The notes beneath the pieces are model-generated. The model saw nothing but the letters and a program-made list of their open reading frames with translations, was not told the origin of the DNA and made no database searches. A stretch of DNA of 64,000 nt from Gnetum montanum (lineage: Eukaryota > Streptophyta > Gnetopsida > Gnetales > Gnetaceae), in contig MNCI01021391.1 of the NCBI GenBank assembly GCA_015680685.1, positions 300,416 through 364,415 of the forward strand, read 5' to 3'. Both the position numbers and the translations under genes were made by a program. The first letter of the stretch is position 1. Each line of letters starts with the position of its first letter. Of this stretch, positions 34,606 through 45,616 are shown piece by piece.

Positions 34606-35185
34606 TGTGCCAGACCTAGTGCTCAACACTAAATTTTATAAATGAAAACGTCAGAATCAGTGTGAGTTGGGAATAACTTAGTAAAAAACACATAACTAGT
34701 TAAGCTAATGATGAACTCAGCTTGGAAATATGTGAATAAATATCAATCCTGGTTATTGTTCATTTACAATTCAGCATATCAGTTATTGCTTGACATGCTT
34801 TCTGCAGCAGTTCGTTAGCATTTTTATGTCCTACCAATGACTTCCACGTCAACATCCTTGTTCAAAGCTCTTACCCTGTCACGTCATCCTTCCTAGCATA
34901 TATTAGCAATAAATTGAAAGACTACTGAATCATTATTGATTTTTTAAAATTAAAAATACAACATCAAACAATTGAAATAAGCACTAACACCTTCATTGAA
35001 ACAACTAAAATATTAGCAAATGCTTGTCAAACCCTCGAAAAAAGTCCAAAAATTTCCGTAAAAAGAATATTTTAACTTAAATGGCTTAATCGAGCATCTA
35101 ATTTCATAATGCTTAAAACTATAAAAACAAAGAAAATCTTTAAATTAGCGGCATACTACAACACCAGAACGAGTACAACATTTAC

Positions 35186-35240
35186 CTGTCGTCATGTTCC
35201 CTGATATCATGTTAGGCAGTTTCTGCATATCAGCCAAACC
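35186..35240 (-). CDS. MPC1: Mitochondrial pyruvate carrier 1, exon 2
   Basis: The minus-strand block reads GLADMQKLPNMISGNMTT plus one base, the invariant second block of plant MPC1. It is bounded by GCAG upstream and GTAAAT downstream, valid splice signals. Its phase joins exon 1 (35515-35610) without shift. The next exon, expected to encode the CVYSALFMRF-type transmembrane part, was not found between here and 28 kb. It is either beyond a long intron, lost, or out of the window. Confidence 0.85.
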
Positions 35241-35514
35241 CTGCAAACCATGCCATAATCTCATGGTCAATTGCTCGATTTCCCCATTCGAAGAATCCAG
35301 CAATCCGCAGTAACATACTGAATTTTGAAAATATACAAATTGTTTATTCTTGGTATTATGAAACTAAAACTTTATTGCATCAACAGACTCGCTGAATCTT
35401 TTGACAGTAGAAATGTATATCCGATGAGTTTTCAAAACATCCTTAAGAAAATTATATTCTACAAGGGGAAAAAAACTCAAGAGGAAAAAAATAAAATAAG
35501 GAGAGAATGCTCAC

Positions 35515-35610
35515 AGCAACTACAAAACCCCAATTGGCGACGGGGCCCCAAAAATGTGTGGTTTTAGGCCCAACGGGACTGTTCAAGAAAGCTTTAAAAG
35601 TTGCTGCCAT
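35515..35610 (-). CDS. MPC1: Mitochondrial pyruvate carrier 1, exon 1 (start)
   Basis: Thirty-two codons start at the ATG 35610-35608: MAATFKAFLNSPVGPKTTHF, then WGPVANWGFVVA. This is the conserved N-terminus of MPC1, which pairs with a second MPC subunit in the inner mitochondrial membrane to import pyruvate. The exon ends at a GT donor (GTGAGC), and the 274-bp intron ends in TTTGCAG before exon 2. No stop or frameshift is visible. Plant MPC1 is about 110 residues, so these two exons give roughly half. Whether the locus is functional depends on finding exon 3. Confidence 0.88.
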
Positions 35611-36486
35611 CTTCTCGCAAATTCTGTTACAAAATGACTGAATCAAATTGCACAAAAGCATAATATAAACACCAACAAAATCAGATTTTGATGTAGCACA
35701 ACAAAGTCATATGGAATCTACCTCCTTTGCTGCGAAAAAACTGTTGCCCTTGTTTGTAGTTTATCCGTCAGGATTGGAAGGAAATCAGAACTTCAATAGA
35801 ATTTAGAAACGCACATTGACATACCGGATCAGAAATGCAGTATATCATTTTACCACATGTATGGGAAAAGTACGATACGACTTTTATTTGATTTTTCTAT
35901 GCACTTTCAATTTCTGCTTTTGTTGAAATTCAGAGTTTTAACATTTAAATGTTTTTGTTTGTTTGTTTTCGAGAGGTTAGCGCGTGCTTTGTTTGGAACC
36001 AGGAGTTAGAAATTAAGAATCTTATTACTAGGTCATTGTTTTTTGAAAAAGAGTATTTAATTGTATCTTTTCTTGAAACATGTCATCAAGTGATATAGTT
36101 GACATGATACTTTCAAGTAATTATAAAACAATATAACAATTCCTTAATTGTGTTTCAAACTAGCACCCTCTTACCTAGCAAGACAATGAGCTAACCACTT
36201 AAGCTATCTATCACTAGCAATTGTACATTATAATAGAGGCGTCAAAATCCACAACTTTTTTTAACAATATTTACCACGAACATGTATAATCAAATTAGAA
36301 CTTCATAACTCAAACATTCCCCACCAAATTGAACCCATGGAGCTTCCAAATCAAAAGTAATACCTCATTGTTATTTTTGTATGTTATAAGAATAGTATGT
36401 TGATCAATAAAAGAGTGCCTTGAGGAGGGGTTGGAACCTAAAACAATTTGATTCAATTTCAACCCAAGACATATAGCCAATATGAT
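35611..36486. other. MPC1 upstream region
   Basis: Non-coding DNA upstream (minus strand) of the MPC1 start. No clear TATA box could be assigned. The last bases, GACATATAGCCAATATGA, match a word inside the dispersed repeats at 26744 and 57465, just before the LTR of C2. Confidence 0.4.
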
Positions 36487-37301
36487 TGATGAGCCACGAT
36501 ATCGTGTATGCGATATCACATACGTGATATCACATCCACCACACGATATCGCATCCTCCCTCATCTTCTATAAATAAGAGGCGGCACCTTTGGTTCCAAG
36601 GTAGTTAGACTTAGACCCTTAGCTATATTCTTGCAATTTTGTTATTCTAGAGTTAGAATTATTTCTGTTTGCCCGCAATAGGAGCCATAGAGTGAACGGA
36701 TCTTTATTCGAGCAATTTGTACCTGAGCACAATTTTGTGTACGGCAATAAAGACGAACTTTATGATAAAGATTAGAGCATACAGATTAAGCTAATTAGTA
36801 ATTAATTATTGTTGAATGTTTAATGATTTCTTAGTTAATTAATCTCTCTCTTAACCTTCGACTCTCTTAGTTAAGTATACTCAGTACAACCGCTTCAAGC
36901 ATGCGTGTAGCGCTTGGTAACCCAGTAACGATTAGCATTTGGTAATCCTAGCTGTGTTGCACTGGTTCAGGATGTGTACGGCAAGTGGGAATGGATACTA
37001 GTGTTAGGAACATTTAGAAACTAGTTAATGAATAGTTAATGTAAGTTAGCCACTTAGTTCTCTCTCCCTCTCCTTTATTAGCAGAAGACATAAAAAATAT
37101 AAAAGCTATAAAAATCATGTACCTCAAGCTTACTTAACCATACAACCATGACAATACAAGTAAGTTTGGGAAGACAACGATTGATTAACCCTGAGTGTTA
37201 CATTAAGGCATGTAAGCACTTAGTCCTTGGAGTTCAACCGGATCATGCGTGAAACGCTCGTATTCATATGGTTGAGTGTAGGGGTACCTCGCCACTCATC
37301 A
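36487..37301 (+). mobile_element. 5' LTR of element C2
   Basis: It starts TGATGAGCCACGATATCG and ends CGCCACTCATCA. Four GATATC palindromes lie between the start and the TATA box (TATAAATA, 36569-36576). It is followed at once by a primer-binding site. It shares the R/U5 layout of the other C LTRs. Confidence 0.9.
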
Positions 37302-37320
37302 TTGGCACTGTTGTCGGGGA
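37302..37320 (+). other. Primer-binding site of C2
   Basis: TTGGCACTGTTGTCGGGGA follows the LTR directly. It is close to the TGGCGCCGTTG(T/C)CGGGGA site widely found in plant gypsy elements. Confidence 0.85.
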
Positions 37321-37339
37321 CTTAGTTGTTTGTGCGCTG

Positions 37340-38332
37340 CGTAGAACATAGGAAATCATTCATATCATTGGAACGTTAGAACAAATCCTTAGGGTTAATC
37401 AAAGAAAGATAACACAACGGTACATTGCACACCAAACAAGACAAGATATCTTCTTCTTTGCATTAGAGCACTTCACCGCCTAGGACTAACATAAGAGGCA
37501 GTCGGCGGCATAATACACGTAACTAGGATCGGCCAGTTCCTCAATAGTTTCGTGTGGTATATATACTCATCCTGATGAGTATGTACCCGATTTCACCTTT
37601 ATTCTCCACGAAGAGAACAACTGCATTGGAAAGACTTGGAGGGTAACATAGTGTTGCCTCCAGACCAATCAGTTCCCAACATGCTCATTCGTGCTCTCAC
37701 ACAAATATGCATGCTGCTTTTATACGTAGAATACATTGGATGCAATCATGACTCAAGGGACTATCATCCCACAGAAGCACAACATCAAAGGGACTTGCGA
37801 CAAGAGAGATACCATACATCCTTGAAAGGTAAATGGCCCCATGACGCTCTGCATGTTTTGAGCGAAATTGAGGATGGTGAACCTACTTCAAAAGGTTCCC
37901 CACAAAACGATGTTCCTCCTCCTAACATTGGTTAAGAGGTAGTATATCAAAACTTCCACTCTACTATTGACAACCTTGGTTTTGATACCCACGAACACGA
38001 AGTGTTCAATGAAGGAACACGAACACACGAAAGGACGGACATTTTGATCGTGATCACGACCGAGGTCGAGACCACCAAAGAAAAGGTAGAAAACATCATC
38101 ATGGCAATGGTTCTCCTTCTTCTTCACCTTCATTGTCACCTTCACCCTCTCTTTCAGTGTTTGGATGCAGTCATAGAGAAACCAATCACGAGGATAAGGG
38201 AAAATGAAGTGAAAGACATCGATGAGACAGTCGAGAACAAGGACAAGGGCACTATGAGGAATCAAGGCATAGAAGATGGGTACTCAATGATGAGTAATAA
38301 AATTTCATTTGCACGAAGCTCTAGCTGGTTTA
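37340..38332 (+). pseudogene. Gag N-terminal part (C2)
   Basis: The reading includes a block matching C1 gag (GNIVLPPDQSV versus GNIVLPPN), then EDGEPTSKGSPQNDVPPPN, and in another frame a low-complexity charged tail (ENKDKGTMRNQG). Frameshifts separate the parts. The central helical domain present in C1 (15445-15000) is missing. It ends where the inverted segment begins. Confidence 0.65.
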
Positions 38333-40850
38333 TCTAAGGAATGACTGAATGTCTTTGAAAGTTTTCGGTTGACAGGTGATTCCTTGGATGATCCTAACTT
38401 TATCTAGGTCTACCTCCATTTCTAAATGTGAAACCTTATGCCCAAGTACTACACCTTCTTGGACCATTAAATGGCTTTTATGCTAATTGAGCCTTAAGTT
38501 GGTTTCTACACATCTTTTTAGCACTTGCTCTAATCGGTCCAAGGCTTAGTCAAAACTTGTTCGATAAGTGGAGAATTCGTCCATAAAGACTTCCACTTTG
38601 TTTCCTATCTACTATTGGAATATGCTTAGAACTAGGCATTGAAATTTTGCAGGCACATTGCAAAAGCCAAAAGACATTTTTTTATGTGCAAACATTCCCC
38701 AATGGCTAGTGAACGTTGTCCTGGCTTGATCTTCTAGGGCTATTCGTAATTGGTTGTATCCACTATAGCCATCCAGAAAACTATAATAGCGATGCCCTGC
38801 TATGGTGTCTAAGACTTGGTCAATGAATGGCAACGGAAAGTGATCCTTAAATGTTGCCATGTTCAATAGCCTAAAATCTATGCACATCCTCCATTTGCCT
38901 CCCTTTTTAGGCACGATCACCAGAGGGCTAACCCATTCGCTATTAGTAATGGGATATAGAAACCCAGCCTTAAGAAGTTGTTCTATTTCTTTGTTTACTA
39001 CTTACTTCAATTTTGGGTTCCATTGCCTTTACGGTTATTTTCGAGGTTTCATGGAGGGATCAGTGTAAATCCTATGTTGGCATATCCTAGGATCTATTCT
39101 AGTTAATTCGGGTTATGACCAGGCAAAGGCTTTTGACCACTTGTTTATTACTTTTAGTAGTCTTCCTTTCTGTTTGGAAGAAATTCTTACATTAATGATT
39201 ACTGGTTTTCCATTTTCAAGGGTTATATATTCCAGACCAGTGGGCAATGGTTTAAATTCTAGGGGCTCTTGTTTGAATTTTCAACTTCCCCCAGTTGATG
39301 TTTTCAAGGTTAAGGTTTGGAAGTTGGTAACGGACTTGCTCTAGTGCATCTATGCTTTCAATGTAAGCGCAAGTTATTCCCTTAGTTAGTTCCATGCACA
39401 TTAGTGAATTCCTCTCTTGATTAGTTATCAGCCACTGGGTGTCTTCTTGTCATGTAGCTACTGCATACAAGCACTTTTGTATGCTAAATATCTTGTGCAC
39501 ACCGGTTGCATGCAGGCAATGCTAAACTTTGCACAACCCATGATCTCTGCACATAATTATACCCTCTATCATTGTATGCGATACATGGAACCTTCTTCTT
39601 CTCGATCTTTCCAAAAGTGTTCTCCTTAGATATTTCTAGGGAAAGATTGTGGATTCCTAGGTGTGCATCTATAGTACTTAGCCATGCCCTCCCCATTATT
39701 ATTGGGAAGTCCCCTTTACCATCATTCACTTATGTCACTAGGAAATCAGCTGGGAATAGTGATGGACTGGTTGGCCAACTCTAGGTGAATATTGCTCTTC
39801 TTTAATGGAGGCAGGTTCCAGGCTTTGTAAATTTCTTGTGATATTAGGTTGACTCCAGAACCTGAATCCAGAAGAGCTTTGCATGGATCATTCCCAACGA
39901 TTTGGAGATAGTTTAGAGGGCTTCCAGGATTAGATAATTTCCTAGGAAGGTGGCCAACCTTAATCCAGTTAGTAACGACATGTGTTAACATAACCATATG
40001 CGTTGAGCTCGGTGTTTGGTTCAAAGGGGACTTTGAAGCTTTATTTGATAGGGAGGCATTCAAAGGTTCAACCGCTTGTGGTTGTAAGGGCTTGGTTGGA
40101 CTGTTGGTTTTGAAGAAAGGTCTTTTCTTCATATGGTTGTCAGAACCAATAGCGGATTAAGGATTCATAGCCCTTGTGGCATTGCATTGCTACGGTTGAG
40201 TAGGGAGTTCCCCTTGCATTGTTGTAGCGGGTGGTAATGGAGCTATTGGTGTGAGAGTTACGGATGGATTTGAAGGATGGTATGTTTGTGGGTTATCTCC
40301 CTTGGGAGAAGGAGTTCTATAATACTCATGAGCTTGGTAGTGATGTTGTGGTGTAACGTGACTAACAAAGTCACGTGGAGATATTGGATGCTACATGTAG
40401 TAGCCATATGGGTCTGGTTGCCAGTAGGGGTACTGTTGCCTTGGTGGTGGCATCCCCCATGACTATGGGTATTGCCATTATTGATATATCTCAATAGATT
40501 ATGGTGGAGTTTCACTTGGATAATATGTTAAAGGTTGGTGGAATTGCTTTGAGTTACCCTGGGGATAAGGTAACCGTCGAGGTGCCTACCGTTTATTAAG
40601 TCGTGGGTTGAGTGCATACACCCCAAACTCTTGTAGATGTGAGATCACTGGGCAACATCTCTTAGGATGGTCGTATTGGCATATCTCACATCCACCATCA
40701 TTGTCTGTGTCTGAATCCACAACCTCTTCTATGATGGCCATTTTGCCCTTACCCTTGTTATGTGCATTTTCCACTTCTCTCTTTTTCTTTTTGTCATGGT
40801 CACTACCTCTCTCCCTAGTCTCCTTTACAATTTTAAGAACAGTTTTGACT
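38333..40850 (-). pseudogene. Inverted gag-protease-RT block inside C2
   Basis: Reading the minus strand from 40850: zinc knuckle CEICQYDHPKRCCPV (40864-40586), proline-rich linker, protease with intact ALLDSGSGVNLIS (40132-39746), IIMGRAWLSTIDAHLG (39729 region), then RT with RMCIDFRLLN, FPLPFIDQVLDTIAG and YSFLDGYSGYNQL (38920-38612). The YxDD-box equivalent reads FMDEF (38573-38590), so the second Asp is replaced. The block ends after the KDIQSFLR region at 38333. Its terminal ~215 bp of RT are present again in plus orientation at 40851-41075. Confidence 0.8.
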
Positions 40851-41386
40851 AAGTCTTGGACCAATTAGAGCAAGAGTTGATGTGTAGAAACTAATTTAAG
40901 GCTCAACTGGCAGAAAAGCCATTTAATGGTCCAAGAAGGCGAAGTACTTGGGCATAAAGTTTCATAGGCAAGAATAGAAGTAGACCCAAACAAAATTAGG
41001 GTCATCTAAGGAATCACTCAGCAACCGAAAACTATCAAAGACATTCGGTCATTCCTTGGACAGAATGGCTACTATAGGAGATTCATTGAGAACTTCTCCA
41101 AGATTGCCAAACCATTGGTAGAGCTAATAAAGAAGGACGTATCATTCAAATGGACTAGGGAATGTGAACGATCATTCCAAACTCTAAAACAAAAGCTTGT
41201 AGAAACTTCCATTCTACAAGCTCCTAACTAGTCTAGACCATTCCATATAATGATCGATTCATCCAATTATGCTTTAGGAGCCGTACTTACATAGTTAGAT
41301 GACCAAAAACTTCCTTACTACATCCACTATGCAAGTAGGAGTATCTTTAGTGCACAACTTAACTACACAACTATAGAGAAAGAGTT
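40851..41386 (+). pseudogene. RT C-terminal and RNase H start (C2)
   Basis: The plus-strand reading gives the RT end block (KDIRSFLGQNGYYRRFIENF), the connection AKPLVELIKKD, KWTRECERSFQTLKQKL, and the RNase H start FHIMIDSSNYALGAVL. Scattered stops are present. It ends at IEKE where the solo LTR enters, and continues at 42933. Confidence 0.75.
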
Positions 41387-42932
41387 TGTAACGACGGAAA
41401 ACGTCGGCAGCTGGAAATACCGACCGAGATTCCGCGTACACAGTTTTTACCACGGATCCGCGCGAGGGCTAAGCTGGAAAACGAATCCGCGGTGCCCTGA
41501 ACGGTCTTGTCGATCAGACAGGGACTTATGGGTCAGTAAAACAATGATAACTGTAGATCGACCACAAAAACGGTGGGATGATGATGTGTGTGGACCACCG
41601 CGAAGATAATGCCGAAATGCCGAGAAGATGTAAATCGGGAGCAGAAAATCGTGCAATTTACGAAGATTAAAGATCTATGTTCCAATGCCAAATGGAATAT
41701 GTGATTGGATGTATACAACGTTACAATGGGAGGGAATTCCCAACAAATTGAGTACAAAGATGAGCACAAAACAACAAGAAAAAACTGTCTAGACAGAAAA
41801 CCGGATCTACCTTTTGGACCAAGGTCTAGATGCAGAAATGGTCAAGCAATTTCCGTTCCGCTTCTCGGCTTCAGATAGATCTGCTGCTAGGAGCTCGTGC
41901 GTGCTGTGTTCTGTTGCTGCTGAAGAATGATATCTGCGGCCAAGAGGTTGCTCTTGTTTCTCTGTTTCAGGGCGATAAGTTTCCCTTGCCCAGAAAATGC
42001 TCTTGTCCTTCTTGGTCTCTGTCAAAAATGCCAAGCGCCCTGCTAACTGCTGGTTTTTCTTTCTCTTTTAAAAGTCCAGTCTTTTGTCTATTTGTCAAAA
42101 GTCCCCCCTTCTCTCTTTTTTGTATCTTTGTCAGTCGGAATATTTATAGACCACGACACGCGCAACCCTGATGATGTGGGCCCGAATGTCGCGGATCCTG
42201 TTGGCGCGATTCTTTTAAGTCGAACTGCGACTATGCGCAACATGCTCATCGAACTGCGACTATGCACAACACGCTCGTTTGCGTGCTGTGCGTGTAAAGA
42301 GCGGGCCCATGGGCGTGTGTCGGCTGTGTTTGCGCTCATTCGCTTTGCGTTGCGTGTATGAATGCAAGCTTGATGTAACAACCACGCGCTCAGGCTTGTT
42401 TTACGCTTATCACGCGACTGTGCGTGACGCAGCGTAAACGAGCGCGCACTTGCATTCTGACCTACGCACAGGTATGCATCGCTGCGTAAGGTGCGTAAAG
42501 ATTGGTAATCAAGCGCCGCGCGAGAACAAGTGTCGACCCGTCGTGTCTTTCTGGATTTTCCCCGTAACTGTCCTGGAGCTTATTACGCTCGTCACAGCGT
42601 AAACTTGTCCTTGGAAGAATTCGGGGTATCTTCACTGTCTTGGAGCTTATTACGCTCATCACGCTGCCGTGCGTGATGGAGCGTAAACTTGTCCTTGAAC
42701 AAATGTGGGACACGTTTGTTGTCATGGAGCTTATCACGCTCATTACGCTGCCGTGCGTAATGGAGCGTGAACTTGTCTTTAGGCAAATTTGACTGTCTTC
42801 GGAGCTTATTACGCTCATCACGCTGCCGTGCGTGATGGAGCGTAAACTTGTCCTTAGACAAATTTGAGGCGTGCTCCTACTCAAACTACGAATCTTTGCC
42901 TGAGGCCGACCCGTAATTTTCACGGTGTTTCA
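41387..42932 (-). mobile_element. Solo LTR of family A in C2 RNase H, TSD GAGTT
   Basis: It starts TGTAACGACGGAAAACGTCGG and ends CACGGTGTTTCA, flanked by GAGTT at 41382-41386 and 42933-42937. On the minus strand a TATA box (CTATAAATATTCC) lies at about 42137-42150. The R/U5 block (GATCCGCGCGAGGGC, TGAACGGTCTTGTCGATCAG) is at 41450-41520. It is GC- and CpG-rich compared with all other copies, so it looks like the youngest. U3 holds four hairpin-forming units. Confidence 0.93.
42576..42870. repeat. Four hairpin units in U3 of the solo LTR
   Basis: GAGCTTATTACGCTC or a close variant begins units at 42576, 42643, 42727 and 42802. In units 2 to 4 TTACGCTCATCACGC is followed by TGCC and then GTGCGTGATGGAGCGTAA, giving an inverted repeat with a stem of about 15 bp and one bulge. 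Paired changes (ATTACGC with GCGTAAT) occur in unit 3. Confidence 0.85.
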
Positions 42933-43100
42933 GAGTTAATGGTTGTAGTGTTTGCACTTGATAAGTTTAGGCACTATGTGTTAGGTTATAAAGTGTTCAT
43001 CCACACAGATCATAGTGCAATCTGGTTCCTCATGAACAAGCCAACGATTAGCCCTTGTATTATATGATGGCTGGTAATCCTATAGGAGTTCAATTTAAAG
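42933..43100 (+). pseudogene. RNase H continuation (C2)
   Basis: After the target duplication the frame resumes with LMVVVFALDKFRHYVLGYK and VFIHTDHSAIWFLMNKP, the conserved end of gypsy RNase H with the terminal catalytic D in TDHSA. Confidence 0.8.
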
Positions 43101-44205
43101 ATGGTCGATCGAAAAGGCACCGAGAACATAGTTGTAGATCATTTATCTCAGTTGCACTGGGATAGCAAAGAGGATGAATATGTAATGTCTAATCATTTTC
43201 CTGATGAATCCCTCTTTGTCAATGTAGTAAATAACCAACCATGGAGACAAACTAGTATAGTAGCATTCTCACCTATCTCCTTACCCAACAAACAACACAA
43301 GAGTTGGACTTTAGGAAGAAATAACAGTTTCTTCATAAAGCCACATACTTCATGGAGATCAACGGAAAGCTTTACAAAGTTTTTCCTGATGGCTTGGTTT
43401 GATGGTGCGTGCCCAAGGTAGACCAACTGAGAGTTCTTCAAGATGCTCATGAGGGCCCTTGTGGGGATCACTATGTGGGGAGACAAACAACTATTAAGAT
43501 CTTACTTGTAGGATATCACTGGCTAACATTATTTTGGGACGTCCATCAATTTGTTCGATCTTGTGAGCACTGTCAACGTGATGGGGGAATGACTACTAGA
43601 ATGGAGGATCTACAATAATGGATTCAACCATTACAACCCTTCGAAATTTGGGGAATAGACTTTATGAGGCCCATTACACCAATGTCCAATGGAAAAGCTT
43701 ACATTGTAGTTGCCATAGACTATCTAACGAAATGGGATGAAGCAGCTGTTGTTACGGACTGCACATCATCTACAACTACATGATTTGTGCAACAACAAAT
43801 CGTAAATAGGTTTGGTGTGCCATGTGCACTTATTTCAGATAATGGAACACATTTCACAGGTGCAACTTTTCGAAAGTTAATGCAACGCTTACGGGTTGAA
43901 CATGAATTGACTACACCTTATCACCCCCAAGCTAACGGACAAGCTGAGGTCACTAATAGGGAGATCACTAAGATATTGACAAGGACAATTAGCAAGTGTA
44001 GGTGAGATTGGAGCACTAAACTGAATGATGCTCTTTGGGCATACCGCTTCACTTAGAAACTCCCTATAGGCTACTCTCCCTATGAGTTAGTGTACGAAAA
44101 GCTTCCAACGCTTCCAATTCAAACCGAGCTTCCTATATTATCAATGGCTTGTGACCTCCACCTCGATCTTAATCTAGCACAAAAACAAAGGTTGGCAACT
44201 TTAAA
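43101..44205 (+). pseudogene. Integrase (C2), partial
   Basis: KGTENIVVDHLSQL precedes the integrase. The H2C2 zinc domain is seen as HEGPCGDHYVG with CEHCQRDG (43409-43618). The core has WGIDFMRPI (first Asp), SDNGTHFTGATFRKLM (second Asp) and NGQAEVTNREITKIL (Glu), completing D-D-E. In-frame stops occur after EDLQ (43616) and near 43780. The C-terminal part is lost in the run of N from 44206. Confidence 0.8.
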
Positions 44206-45102
44206 NNNNNNNNNNNNNNNNNNNNNNNNNNNNNNNNNNNNNNNNNNNNNNNNNNNNNNNNNNNNNNNNNNNNNNNNNNNNNNNNNNNNNNNNNNNNNNN
44301 NNNNNNNNNNNNNNNNNNNNNNNNNNNNNNNNNNNNNNNNNNNNNNNNNNNNNNNNNNNNNNNNNNNNNNNNNNNNNNNNNNNNNNNNNNNNNNNNNNNN
44401 NNNNNNNNNNNNNNNNNNNNNNNNNNNNNNNNNNNNNNNNNNNNNNNNNNNNNNNNNNNNNNNNNNNNNNNNNNNNNNNNNNNNNNNNNNNNNNNNNNNN
44501 NNNNNNNNNNNNNNNNNNNNNNNNNNNNNNNNNNNNNNNNNNNNNNNNNNNNNNNNNNNNNNNNNNNNNNNNNNNNNNNNNNNNNNNNNNNNNNNNNNNN
44601 NNNNNNNNNNNNNNNNNNNNNNNNNNNNNNNNNNNNNNNNNNNNNNNNNNNNNNNNNNNNNNNNNNNNNNNNNNNNNNNNNNNNNNNNNNNNNNNNNNNN
44701 NNNNNNNNNNNNNNNNNNNNNNNNNNNNNNNNNNNNNNNNNNNNNNNNNNNNNNNNNNNNNNNNNNNNNNNNNNNNNNNNNNNNNNNNNNNNNNNNNNNN
44801 NNNNNNNNNNNNNNNNNNNNNNNNNNNNNNNNNNNNNNNNNNNNNNNNNNNNNNNNNNNNNNNNNNNNNNNNNNNNNNNNNNNNNNNNNNNNNNNNNNNN
44901 NNNNNNNNNNNNNNNNNNNNNNNNNNNNNNNNNNNNNNNNNNNNNNNNNNNNNNNNNNNNNNNNNNNNNNNNNNNNNNNNNNNNNNNNNNNNNNNNNNNN
45001 NNNNNNNNNNNNNNNNNNNNNNNNNNNNNNNNNNNNNNNNNNNNNNNNNNNNNNNNNNNNNNNNNNNNNNNNNNNNNNNNNNNNNNNNNNNNNNNNNNNN
45101 NN
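44206..45102. other. Assembly gap (897 N)
   Basis: Unknown bases. From the position, integrase C-terminus and the start of the C2 3' region are hidden. No ORF through it should be trusted. Confidence 0.99.
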
Positions 45103-45616
45103 TCACCAATGTTATATCTCTAGAATCCATATCAGCCATATCACAACTCAGCCAATGGACCTTACATTGAAGCAAGGTATCGATTGGATTGTAATTTACT
45201 TATCCTTGCTCATATGTGACTGTGTTGTGTGTGCATATAGCAATCATACAACAATGGATTGGACCTGGAGGAGACACTTAGGATGGACTAGTGCTAGAAC
45301 AATTGTGCAAGGAACAAGATTGATGGTGCGTGCATGGATGGACAAAGGAAGGCGCAATCTTGGCATCGCAGCAACATGTCTTCTCCTTTCTTTTCTCTCT
45401 CTCTCTTCTCTCTCAGTTTCCAAATAAGCCTGGATGTCAATTGTGGATAGTGTTCACTCTTGTAGTTATGAACACTAATGTTGCCATGTATTGTAATGTT
45501 GATTCGTTCACATTTCACCCCATTCACCATTAGTTGTCATTCAAGTCAATAATCCCATACCTTCCCAATATTTTGTAAGGAACTCGAGTACGAGTTTTCA
45601 TTCAGTCATGGGGGTA
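45103..45616 (+). other. C2 3' region and polypurine tract
   Basis: Non-coding block shared with C1 and C3, with the CT tract at 45394-45414, the CCCATACCTTCCCAATATTTTG block and the tract CATGGGGGTA immediately before the LTR. Confidence 0.75.

Noticed and set aside
41830-42381. Overlapping ORFs on both strands in 41.8-42.4 kb
   Set aside because: They lie inside the GC-rich solo LTR and have no known domains.
42462-42923. Minus-strand ORF with SLRSITHGSVMSVIS repeats
   Set aside because: It is a translation of the hairpin units in the U3 of a solo LTR.
44090-45427. Long open frames on both strands across 44.1-45.4 kb
   Set aside because: They run through 897 unknown bases; only the first few codons belong to C2 pol.
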